Source of the DNA: Pirellulaceae bacterium | Lineage (GTDB): Bacteria > Planctomycetota > Planctomycetia > Pirellulales > Pirellulaceae | Assembly (NCBI GenBank): GCA_013002105.1 | Contig: JABDKS010000780.1 | Location: forward strand, 1-12,712 | Reading direction: 5' to 3' | Length of the DNA stretch: 12,712 bases | In this document: piece by piece, positions 1 to 6,433 of the stretch | Layout: each line of letters begins with the position of its first letter | Position numbering within the stretch: position 1 is the stretch's first letter | Notes under the pieces: generated by a model | Seen by the model: the letters and a program-made list of their open reading frames with translations, nothing else | The model's database searches: none | What the model was told of the DNA's origin: nothing | Made by a program: the position numbers and the translations under genes

Positions 1-1
1 G

Positions 2-820
2 GCGGCCCGCCAACTTGCCAACCGGGGCTGGGAAATCGAGACAATTGAATCCAACAGCCAAGGCATCATCGAACCCGAAGCGGTTGCCCGGTTGCTTCGC
101 GAAGAAACAAAATTGGTATGTGTCCAAGCAGCCAATCCCGTCGTCGGAACCATCCAGCCCATCCGAGAAATCGCCGACCTGATCCACAATCGGGGGGTAC
201 CGATTCACTGCGATGCGACACAAGTTTTTGGCAAGATGCCAATCGATGTCAGCCAGCTGCGGGCCGACACCGTTTCAGTCAGCGGCCACAAGTTTTATGG
301 CCCCAAGGGGAGCGGTGCGGTGTACGTCCGACGAGGACTTCAGATCACCCCGATTGCGTATGGCGAACCCCGCGAAATGGGGCTGCGTCCGGGCTCCGAA
401 AATGTGCCCGGATGTGTCGGACTGGGTGCCGCGGCGAGGCTTGCTAGCAAATGCGCCGCCGAGGCGCAAGCAAACCTGATGCAGCTTCGCGAACGGTTCA
501 TCAGTGGACTGCGATGCGTACTCGATCCAGACCCGATTATCCTCTGCGAAGACGCGCCGACGCTGCCCAACACAGTCGCCATCGAAATGCCCGGAGACGC
601 CAAACGGATCCAACGATCGGCGCGTCATCTGGCCGTGGCCACTGCACAGTCTGATTCGCCACCCGACGAGATCACCAAGACCCTTCGCGCGATCGGTCGT
701 AGCGACGCACAAATCGGCCGAACCATCCGATTCTCGTTCGGCTGGACAACCAGCCGCGAGCAAATCGATCGCGCAGTCGATTTGATAGCAGAAGCCCTCG
801 ATGGCATGTCTCAGCGCTAG
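2..820 (+). CDS. Cysteine desulfurase-like (NifS/IscS fold) protein lacking the catalytic Cys, 5' partial
   Basis: This is the C-terminal part, about 272 residues, of a class V PLP-dependent enzyme; the reading frame is open to the left edge, so the true start lies outside. What is seen: the PLP-lysine motif SGHKFYGPKG (Lys codon at 290-292), the cofactor-contacting DATQ motif (about 212-223), RPGSENV, and a C-terminal RFSFG motif. These match IscS/NifS order and spacing closely. Two catalytic features are missing. The His that normally stacks on PLP (MHVNNEIG in IscS) is replaced by QAANPVVG. The loop that normally carries the persulfide Cys (SSGSACTS) reads VATAQSDSPP, about two residues shorter and with no Cys. 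The family normally removes sulfur from cysteine for Fe-S clusters or thiolation; this copy probably cannot do so by the usual chemistry. It may be an aminotransferase, a lyase or a non-catalytic paralogue. Fold assignment is strong; function is unknown. Confidence 0.85.
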   Translation, partial: AARQLANRGWEIETIESNSQGIIEPEAVARLLREETKLVCVQAANPVVGTIQPIREIADLIHNRGVPIHCDATQVFGKMPIDVSQLRADTVSVSGHKFYGPKGSGAVYVRRGLQITPIAYGEPREMGLRPGSENVPGCVGLGAAARLASKCAAEAQANLMQLRERFISGLRCVLDPDPIILCEDAPTLPNTVAIEMPGDAKRIQRSARHLAVATAQSDSPPDEITKTLRAIGRSDAQIGRTIRFSFGWTTSREQIDRAVDLIAEALDGMSQR

Positions 821-1109
821 CTGGTTTGACCCAACTCAGGCTCGACTGCCAGCCCCGACCTAAAGCCGTTTCGATCCAAATTACGATAGGCGGCCAGCCC
901 GGGTTCAGCGTCAACCCGCCTAATTGCTAGCAAGACAAACTGAGGGTCACGAAGGCAGGATCGGGCCCTGCCACGGGGTTGACTCACGGACGCGGCCTTG
1001 GTCAAAAACCCACCTTAACCGCTACCCCCTCCGGTGGTGAACTCTCCACGGCAAGATCAATACCGCAACCGATCAAACCGCCTATCCCGAACCTCTCTTG
1101 CAATTCGCC

Positions 1110-1139
1110 GATACCGGAATAGCGGTATCTTTTTTCTTT
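1110..1139 (+). terminator. Rho-independent terminator
   Basis: A perfect 7-bp stem, GATACCG (1110-1116) with CGGTATC (1123-1129), encloses the loop GAATAG and is followed directly by TTTTTTCTTT (1130-1139). This is a standard intrinsic terminator for + strand transcription. It lies about 290 bases past the stop of the desulfurase-like gene, so either that mRNA has a long 3' tail or another transcript ends here. Confidence 0.7.
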
Positions 1140-1150
1140 GCATTCTTATC

Positions 1151-1317
1151 CAGCCTTAAAAAGGCTGCGATTTGCTGTATTTGTGACCTCGCAAGCCACG
1201 CCAACCCAAAGCCCAGGCGAAGTGGACACCTGGGTTATGCACAACAAGACAGTGCCTGATTTTAAGGCATCTTGGCAATGCCTTTCCTGTGTCACGCCTG
1301 CGCAAAAGGTGCGCACC
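1151..1317 (+). other. Cluster of short stem-loops, possible structured leader or small RNA
   Basis: Perfect inverted repeats seen: CAGCCT/AGGCTG (1151-1167, loop 5), CCCAGG/CCTGGG (1212-1234, loop 11), AAGGCAT/ATGCCTT (1264-1284, loop 7) and TGCGCA/TGCGCA (1299-1315, loop 5). The last overlaps a 10-bp palindrome GGTGCGCACC (1308-1317). Two of them have competing partners: AACCCA (1203-1208) can pair with TGGGTT (1231-1236), and TGCCT (1253-1257) with AGGCA (1265-1269). The strand is assumed from the next gene. No known RNA family was recognised, so the role is inference only. Confidence 0.3.
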
Positions 1318-1442
1318 GTGCTTTGCTAGCCGTAAGTGCCTTATGACAGCAACGTTCTGGAGCAGCATTTGACGGCGTCCCATGATCGACCCAAACGACG
1401 GACTCTTCACGTCCACGGACCTCGAAAAAAGGACAACCTCCT

Positions 1443-2054
1443 ATGCCGCAATCAGATCCTACTGGCTCGCTTCGTTATGCTAGCGATCCGGCCCCCGAAC
1501 AAAACAATGCCCCCAACTCTCGATTGGACCTCGGCCCACTGAACCTGAACTTGCCCCCCGAACAAAGGGGTGCCGAAGCATTGCGTCTTGCCCAAGGCGC
1601 CTTCGCCAAGACGGGTAGCTGGGTCGTCTTCTATCGCGAAATCATGGGGGTCGATGGGGTCGTGCGGAAGCTGTTTCCGACCAGTGAGGAAATGCGAAAA
1701 TTCGAGACGTCTGCTCAGTTCTCCGAGCTGCAAGAAATGGTCGCGGCCGTTCGCAGCCAAGACTCCTCCAAGGGGGATTCAGTTGAGCCCGAGCGGATGA
1801 TCACGATCCGACTTCCCAAGAGCCTTCATGACTCCTTGAGGACGGAATCGGACGAGATGAATTTGAGTATCAACAAACTCTGCATCAGCAAATTGCTGCA
1901 ACGTATTGACCCCCGATATGTGCCAGTCCAGCAGGGCCGTCGGCGGGGTCGACGACCTGGCCCACAGGGACCCCGCAAGCGGACCGACGAACCACAGGCC
2001 GAACCGACCCTGACCCAAACTCGGATGGGACAACCGTCGTCGCTGGACGACTGA
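1443..2054 (+). CDS. Ribbon-helix-helix DNA-binding protein with unknown N-terminal region
   Basis: A 203-residue protein. Residues about 118-154 (from RMITIRLPKSLHDSL through SINKLCISKLLQRI) fit a ribbon-helix-helix DNA-binding fold of the Arc/MetJ/HicB C-terminal kind: a short beta strand of alternating residues, then two helices split by a turn. Residues 41-105 form a compact, probably helical region (key stretch GSWVVFYREIMGVDG at 58-72) that I do not recognise. Residues 165-180 are rich in Arg, Gly and Pro and strongly basic, which would add non-specific DNA or RNA contact. The start is supported by AAGGA at 1429-1433, nine bases before ATG. It ends in TGA and is followed by a strong terminator, so it is probably monocistronic. 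No toxin gene lies next to it, which argues against a simple antitoxin. It is likely a transcription regulator; its target is unknown, and the stem-loop-rich DNA just upstream is an obvious candidate. Confidence 0.75.
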   Translation: MPQSDPTGSLRYASDPAPEQNNAPNSRLDLGPLNLNLPPEQRGAEALRLAQGAFAKTGSWVVFYREIMGVDGVVRKLFPTSEEMRKFETSAQFSELQEMVAAVRSQDSSKGDSVEPERMITIRLPKSLHDSLRTESDEMNLSINKLCISKLLQRIDPRYVPVQQGRRRGRRPGPQGPRKRTDEPQAEPTLTQTRMGQPSSLDD

Positions 2055-2085
2055 TCCCGACGGTCCCGTCTACCTGACTTTCTTC

Positions 2086-2112
2086 AAGCCGCGCCAGGTT
2101 CTGGCGCGGCTT
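2086..2112 (+). terminator. Terminator hairpin after the ribbon-helix-helix gene
   Basis: A perfect 11-bp GC-rich stem, AAGCCGCGCCA (2086-2096) with TGGCGCGGCTT (2102-2112), has the five-base loop GGTTC and is followed by TTGTTGTCGTC. It lies 31 bases after the stop codon. The T tract is interrupted, but the stem is very stable. The same hairpin could act on the opposite strand. Confidence 0.7.
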
Positions 2113-2257
2113 GTTGTCGTCATCTGCCGGCCAACAAAGAGTGACTCAACGAGCGTCCAATGCATGACTTCCATCCCAAACGGGGGGTGGTCCTCTGGAC
2201 GTCTTTTCGTGCGGGATGTAGCCGCCAATCATCTGCTTGCTAAATTAGTAGATTACG

Positions 2258-2287
2258 CGTCTGCGGGGCGTCCGTCTGCGGGACATC
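2258..2287. repeat. 15-bp direct repeat, two copies
   Basis: CGTCTGCGGGGCGTC (2258-2272) is followed immediately by CGTCTGCGGGACATC (2273-2287), 13 of 15 bases the same. It is non-coding as far as can be judged, and no function is apparent. Confidence 0.6.
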
Positions 2288-2368
2288 CATCGGACCGTTC
2301 ACGGGCCACACGGGCAGCGGCCACGATCGCGGGTCATCGCGATTGGATGGCTGTCGCCACGATTCAAG

Positions 2369-2433
2369 CCCTGTGACGAATCCCTGTACCGAATCCCTGT
2401 GACGAAGCCCTGTACCGAGACACCGCACCGAGG
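2369..2433. repeat. 13-bp tandem repeat array upstream of lysA
   Basis: Four adjoining 13-base units read CCCTGTGACGAAT (2369-2381), CCCTGTACCGAAT (2382-2394), CCCTGTGACGAAG (2395-2407) and CCCTGTACCGAGA (2408-2420). A diverged fifth unit, CACCGCACCGAGG (2421-2433), follows. The middle GA and AC alternate, so the array can also be read as a 26-bp unit repeated twice. The fifth unit carries the GAGG that serves as the lysA ribosome-binding site. Confidence 0.85.
2430..2433 (+). promoter_or_regulatory. lysA ribosome-binding site inside the repeat array
   Basis: GAGG at 2430-2433 lies five bases before the ATG at 2439, which supports that start. It is the end of the last, diverged copy of the 13-bp tandem repeat. 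Confidence 0.5.
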
Positions 2434-2438
2434 ACTCC

Positions 2439-3710
2439 ATGCTGACGGCCCCGACCTTTTCGACCACGCGGACCGAGATCGCAGGACTGAAGATTTCTGA
2501 CCTGGCTGGCCAATTCGGCACCCCTCTGTACGTCTATGATCGTCAGTCGATCGATCAAAGGATCGCTGATTTAGCGGCATTTGATGTCATCCGATACGCG
2601 CAAAAGGCCTGCAGCAATTTGGCGATCCTCGATCGGATGCGTCGCCAAGGGGTCGTCGTCGATGCGGTCAGCGCTGGTGAAATTCGCCGAGCGATCGCGG
2701 CGGGCTATTCGCCAGACCCGAAAAAACACGAAATCGTCTACACCGCGGACATTTTTGACCGAGAAGCACTCGATCTGGTCGTCGAGCATTCGCTGGCCGT
2801 CAATTGCGGCTCGCCGGACATGATCAGCCAGCTGGGCGAGCGACGCCCGGGTGCCGAGGTCACACTGAGGATCAATCCTGGTTTTGGCCACGGGCACAGC
2901 CAAAAAACCAACACCGGCGGCGAACAGAGCAAGCACGGAATTTGGCACACCCAGATCGTCGACTGCTTACGTCGCGCCGACCAGTACGGTGTCACCATTA
3001 CCGGACTGCACATGCACATCGGTTCGGGAACCGATTTGGAACATCTCAGCGAAGTCTGCGAGGCGATGGAACGGACGGCGATGGAAGTCGGCCGAACGCT
3101 GCAAACGATCAGCGCCGGCGGCGGACTGCCTGTCCCCTACAAACAAGACGAATCGTACGTGGACCTTGGTAAGTACTTTGAGCTTTGGGACGCAAGTCGC
3201 AACAGACTCAGCGATGAATTCGGACATCGCGTCAAGCTGGAAATCGAACCGGGTCGATTTTTAACCGCCGAAAGTGGACACCTGATCGCGGAAGTGCGAA
3301 GCGTGAAGGAAGTCGGCGGCAATTTGTTCGTTTTAGTCGATGCAGGATTCAACGACTTGGCTCGCCCGGTCATGTATGGTGCCTATCATCCGATTTCGGT
3401 TTGCGGCACAGGCAGCGATGCTGCCGTCCGCGAACAAGTCGATGCTGTCATCGGTGGCCCGCTGTGCGAATCAGGCGATATCTTTACGCAACGCGAAGGC
3501 GGATTTGTCGACAGCCGAAAACTGCCAATGTGCCGCGTTGGCGATTTTATCGTGCTCGAGAATGCGGGCGCCTACGGTTTCGTAATGGCCAGCAACTACA
3601 ACAGCAAAACGCGTGCGGCCGAAGTATTGATCGAAGATGGTCAAGCCAAATTGATTCGCGAGCGTGAAACGTTCGACGATCTCGTGCGAGGGGAAATCAT
3701 CCCGGACTAG
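2439..3710 (+). CDS. lysA: Diaminopimelate decarboxylase
   Basis: This enzyme converts meso-diaminopimelate to L-lysine and CO2, the last step of lysine synthesis, in the cytoplasm. The protein is 423 residues, the usual family length. It has the fold-III PLP (alanine racemase-like) barrel with the Schiff-base Lys56 in RYAQKACSN, HIGSG at 193-197, the phosphate-binding glycines SAGGG at 225-229, EPGRF at 270-274, the C-terminal active-site motif GPLCESGD with Cys343, and AGAYG with Tyr379. From memory of the E. coli LysA sequence, the match is close and nearly colinear, including NPGFGHGHSQKTNTGGE and the SSNYNS-like motif. It is thus the proteobacterial LysA type, not the Bacillus type. The start is chosen by GAGG five bases upstream. 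It is convergent with the signal peptidase-like gene, with a 35-base gap and no clear terminator between. Its substrate meso-DAP is also a peptidoglycan component. Confidence 0.96.
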   Translation: MLTAPTFSTTRTEIAGLKISDLAGQFGTPLYVYDRQSIDQRIADLAAFDVIRYAQKACSNLAILDRMRRQGVVVDAVSAGEIRRAIAAGYSPDPKKHEIVYTADIFDREALDLVVEHSLAVNCGSPDMISQLGERRPGAEVTLRINPGFGHGHSQKTNTGGEQSKHGIWHTQIVDCLRRADQYGVTITGLHMHIGSGTDLEHLSEVCEAMERTAMEVGRTLQTISAGGGLPVPYKQDESYVDLGKYFELWDASRNRLSDEFGHRVKLEIEPGRFLTAESGHLIAEVRSVKEVGGNLFVLVDAGFNDLARPVMYGAYHPISVCGTGSDAAVREQVDAVIGGPLCESGDIFTQREGGFVDSRKLPMCRVGDFIVLENAGAYGFVMASNYNSKTRAAEVLIEDGQAKLIRERETFDDLVRGEIIPD

Positions 3711-3745
3711 ACCGCGGCCTCGCACGCCGTTTACAAGTCCCGGTC

Positions 3746-5101
3746 TTACTCGCGGTCAACCACCTCCGTTTTGCCCAATCGGGCATCGACGTATACGGCT
3801 CTGCGTCGATCCGATTCTGCGACGTGCTTGCGCATGATCGTATTCGCATTCGTGACTCGACCGATCAGATCGTGTATCGGTGTGGGTCCTGAGACGCGCC
3901 CGTCATCGCTGACCGGAACGTTGTCACCGAGAAGAAAAAATTCGTTTTGCGCGAGAAACATCGGATACTGTTGCCGCGGATCATCCTTCCGCACACGGTA
4001 CTCAACAAATCGTTCCACAGTCAGCGACGACACTTCGACGTCACCGCCGACCACTCGCATTGCGATCGGATTCTGTTTTGTGACAGGCGATCCCGAAACA
4101 TCAACGGCATCGTAACAACTCAGTTCGATCTCACTTTTGCGCGTTTGGGACCCTGCCACTTCGCGCCGCGCTAAGCCTATTCGATCCGGCATCCAGAAGA
4201 CGACTTCGATGGCAACGTCTCGGGTGGCGGAAACAGACATGCGCACGGCAAGTCGATCCACTTCGCTGAGTGAACGCGTGACACCGACGTTAAACGGATA
4301 GTCGTCTAAGATCGGACTCGACCGATTCGAATCACGCGCACTGGTGTAATGAAAACGCAACCAGTCCTCCGCCAAGGCACCGGTGGTACCAGCGCGAAAA
4401 TACCAACGACGTTGATCGTCTCGCCGCCAAGTCGAATCAGGTGCAGCGGCCGACCATCGCGAAGCTTGCTGATAGACATCGTCATCGACAAGCAGCCGCG
4501 ACCATCCCAACGAATCACTTGCGTTGCTGTCAGCGATCACATCTTCGATTCGATCTCCGTTGACGTACAAACGACGGTTGCCAAGTGAGATTTCATCGCC
4601 TGGTCGCCCCGCGATCCGTTTGACTCGTGGTACGCCATCAACCCGGTAGGCAACGACCGTGCCGATTCGAAGCTGTCGTATCTGCGCATCATTCAATGCC
4701 AGCACCTCCACGGTATCTCCCTTGGTGGCCTCAGCCGGAATAGACGAATGGCCCAGCGACGTCGACAGACGCCCGCCACAAAGCACGCAGACACGGTGTC
4801 GCGTAGGAGTCGTTACCAGAGCGTGATCCACCCAACTGACACGTTGACAACGCTGACAGCCCACCGCCAACGCCGGCCCACGGAGACTGGGAATCATCGA
4901 TGAACTAGCGACGCGAAACGAGGTCGTGGGATTTGTCTCAGCGGCCTCCACGCTGGCCAAATCTGGATCCGATGGCGTTGCCGGGTCCCCTAACGCATCC
5001 CCCCGTCCGCGATTCCAACCATACCAAGCGATGACCGCGGCGATCGCTACAAATCCCGTGCCCCGTAAAACTTGGCCAATCGTTGCTCTCTTGGTGGACA
5101 T
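3746..5101 (-). CDS. Signal peptidase I-like (S26) membrane protease with zinc-ribbon and large insertion
   Basis: A 451-residue protein if it starts at the ATG at 5101; an ATG at 5110 and a TTG at 5140 are also in frame, and none has a clear ribosome-binding site. One membrane segment lies at about residues 11-29. The catalytic Ser68 is in SSSMIPSL (box B of type I signal peptidases), and the general-base Lys161 is in VKRIAGRPGD (box D). Box E is LLGDNVPVSDDGRVSG (about 390-405), followed by the LIGRV end motif. Two insertions stand out. Between Ser and Lys there is a four-Cys zinc-ribbon-like motif (CQRC at 82-85, CVLC at 105-108). Between boxes D and E there are about 200 residues, probably mostly beta. 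E. coli LepB is 324 residues. The catalytic set is complete, so it is likely an active protease that cuts export signals outside the inner membrane. A narrower substrate range is possible. Confidence 0.85.
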   Translation of the reverse strand: MSTKRATIGQVLRGTGFVAIAAVIAWYGWNRGRGDALGDPATPSDPDLASVEAAETNPTTSFRVASSSMIPSLRGPALAVGCQRCQRVSWVDHALVTTPTRHRVCVLCGGRLSTSLGHSSIPAEATKGDTVEVLALNDAQIRQLRIGTVVAYRVDGVPRVKRIAGRPGDEISLGNRRLYVNGDRIEDVIADSNASDSLGWSRLLVDDDVYQQASRWSAAAPDSTWRRDDQRRWYFRAGTTGALAEDWLRFHYTSARDSNRSSPILDDYPFNVGVTRSLSEVDRLAVRMSVSATRDVAIEVVFWMPDRIGLARREVAGSQTRKSEIELSCYDAVDVSGSPVTKQNPIAMRVVGGDVEVSSLTVERFVEYRVRKDDPRQQYPMFLAQNEFFLLGDNVPVSDDGRVSGPTPIHDLIGRVTNANTIMRKHVAESDRRRAVYVDARLGKTEVVDRE

Positions 5102-5156
5102 CGGCACCATTGTGCAGGCGAAAACGAATAACTGCCGCAAGCGAAGCGTTCTGGTT

Positions 5157-5162
5157 TATAAT
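5157..5162 (+). promoter_or_regulatory. Possible -10 element for fabH
   Basis: A perfect TATAAT at 5157-5162 sits in the AT-rich core of the divergent gap, about 130 bases before the fabH ATG. No good -35 is found at the normal distance, so this is tentative. It overlaps the candidate minus-strand -10, so the two genes may compete for polymerase. Confidence 0.25.
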
Positions 5163-5188
5163 TCTATGTTCCAGAGACGATTCTCCAA
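5161..5188 (-). promoter_or_regulatory. Possible promoter of the signal peptidase-like gene
   Basis: Read on the minus strand, TTGGAG (5188-5183) and TAGAAT (5166-5161) are 16 bases apart. The -10 matches five of six consensus bases and the -35 only three. It lies about 60 bases upstream of the chosen start, within the divergent gap shared with fabH. Confidence 0.3.
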
Positions 5189-5290
5189 CTGGAACGGGTC
5201 TCTTTTGGTTCGACGGGACATCCGATTGGATGCATCCTCGACACGGACCGTTGTCGAAACCCGAATTGTATCTTAGCACTGCGACAGAGA

Positions 5291-6385
5291 ATGTCCGAAA
5301 CCACATCGACCACCGCTGGCTTGGCGACCGGGCCCGGCGTCTCGACAGACGACACGGATTCCACGAGTGAACCGCAACTCGATACTCGTGGTCGCATGGG
5401 CCGGATCCCAAAAATTCGCGTCTTGGCGACCGGTTCGTATGTCCCCGAAGAAATCGTAACGAACGAAGACTTAGCGGCCCTGGGATGCGATAGCGATTGG
5501 ATCGTACGGCGTACCGGAATCTTACGTCGGCGGCGGGCCGCATCCGATCAAGCGACCAGCGATCTTTGTTACGAAGCTGCTTTGCGGTGTATGGATGAAG
5601 CCGGAGTGTCGGCCGACGATATTGATTTGATCATCGTCGCGACCATCACCCCCGATCATCCCACTCCCTCGACAGCCTGTCACTTGCAACGCAAGCTCGG
5701 CGCTGTTGCCCCTGCGATGGATGTCAACGCAGCTTGTGCTGGATTCATGTACGCACTTACAACGGCAGCCCAATTTGTCGCAACGGGCAACAGCAAGTGT
5801 GCGTTGGTGGTCGGTGCCGACTTGATGAGCCGCACGGTCGACCCCAAAGACATCAAGACATATCCTTTGTTTGGCGATGCGGCTGGCGCTGTCATTCTGG
5901 CCGCGGACGATTCAGCCGGCGAAGGCGGAATTCTTGCGTATCAAATCGGTAGCGAGGGCTGCGGCGGGGAAATGTTGTGCATCCCCGGTGGCGGTACACG
6001 ACAACCGCTGACACCGGACGCCTACGCTGATGGCCTGCAGTATCTGACGATGGACGGCCGCAACGTCTTCAAATGGGCAGTCCGCGTCTTCGACGACAGT
6101 GCCAAACAAGTGCTTCAAAGCGCGGGCGTTTCTGCTGACCAACTCTCGCTCGTCGTGCTTCACCAAGCCAACCAGCGGATCATCGATTCGGCCGTCTCCA
6201 ATTTGAACCTGCCGGCCGAAAAAGTCTTCGTCAACCTGAGCGAATACGGCAACACGTCTGGAGCCAGCATTCCATTGGCGCTTGACGAAGCGGTACGTTC
6301 AGGAAAGGTCGAGCGAGGTGACTACGTTCTGCTGTGCGGATTCGGTGCGGGACTTGCTTGGGGCACGGCTCTGTTGCAGTGGTGA
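5291..6385 (+). CDS. fabH: 3-oxoacyl-ACP synthase III (KAS III)
   Basis: FabH condenses acetyl-CoA with malonyl-ACP to start type II fatty acid synthesis. The protein is 364 residues. The catalytic triad is complete: Cys149 in NAACAGF, His291 in LHQANQRII, and Asn321 in GNTSGASIP. Other family marks are the WIVRRTGI motif at about 70-77, the glycine-rich GDAAGAV at 195-201 and the C-terminal CGFGAGLAWG. The first 38 or so residues are low in complexity (Thr, Ser, Asp, Gly) and precede the conserved start of the thiolase fold at KIRVLATGSYVPE. FabH is normally about 320 residues, so either the enzyme has an N-terminal tail or translation starts at the internal ATG at 5396 (Met36). Neither start has a clear ribosome-binding site. 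It stands alone, without fab or plsX neighbours here, and converges on the sulfatase gene with a 48-base gap. Confidence 0.95.
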   Translation: MSETTSTTAGLATGPGVSTDDTDSTSEPQLDTRGRMGRIPKIRVLATGSYVPEEIVTNEDLAALGCDSDWIVRRTGILRRRRAASDQATSDLCYEAALRCMDEAGVSADDIDLIIVATITPDHPTPSTACHLQRKLGAVAPAMDVNAACAGFMYALTTAAQFVATGNSKCALVVGADLMSRTVDPKDIKTYPLFGDAAGAVILAADDSAGEGGILAYQIGSEGCGGEMLCIPGGGTRQPLTPDAYADGLQYLTMDGRNVFKWAVRVFDDSAKQVLQSAGVSADQLSLVVLHQANQRIIDSAVSNLNLPAEKVFVNLSEYGNTSGASIPLALDEAVRSGKVERGDYVLLCGFGAGLAWGTALLQW

Positions 6386-6433
6386 TGCTGCCAGCGTCAA
6401 TCCAATTTCATCGATGCCGACGTACGAGCACCG

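Larger units (their letters stand above)
821..1442. other. Intergenic region, 622 bases, with terminator and stem-loop cluster
   Basis: I see no supported gene here. The first part (821-1109) is plain GC-rich sequence with one 10-bp palindrome TTGCTAGCAA at 924-933. A poly-T terminator lies at 1110-1139. From 1151 to 1317 there are four short perfect stem-loops (1151-1167, 1212-1234, 1264-1284, 1299-1315). The last 100 bases lead to the ribbon-helix-helix gene. No tRNA, tmRNA, RNase P or SRP RNA core motif was recognised. Confidence 0.6.
2055..2438. other. Intergenic region, 384 bases, with terminator and tandem repeats
   Basis: It holds the terminator of the ribbon-helix-helix gene (2086-2112), a 15-bp unit repeated twice (2258-2287) and a 13-bp unit repeated four to five times (2369-2433) that runs into the lysA ribosome-binding site. 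I found no convincing coding sequence. A 70-codon open frame at 2164-2376 has no family features and covers the repeats. No clear promoter was seen. Confidence 0.6.

Noticed and set aside
275..763. Long minus-strand open frame opposite the desulfurase-like gene
   Set aside because: It is an antisense shadow of a clear coding gene in GC-rich DNA, with no protein-like motifs.
817..1005. Minus-strand open frame of 62 codons that shares a CTAG stop with the desulfurase-like gene
   Set aside because: It begins with TTG, has no ribosome-binding site or recognisable family, and an in-frame stop lies just upstream. The shared CTAG is suggestive but not enough.
1151..1330. Known structured RNA (6S, SRP, tmRNA, RNase P) in the stem-loop cluster
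   Set aside because: None of the conserved core motifs of these RNAs could be found.
1443..2054. Antitoxin of a toxin-antitoxin pair
   Set aside because: No toxin-sized gene adjoins it on either side; it is flanked by 622- and 384-base gaps.
2164..2376. 70-codon open frame between the ribbon-helix-helix gene and lysA
   Set aside because: It covers tandem repeats, has no protein-family features and ends inside the 13-bp array.
3711..3756. Possible terminator between lysA and the signal peptidase-like gene (ACCGCG at 3711-3716, CGCGGT at 3751-3756)
   Set aside because: The arms are 34 bases apart, reach into the second gene and have no T run.
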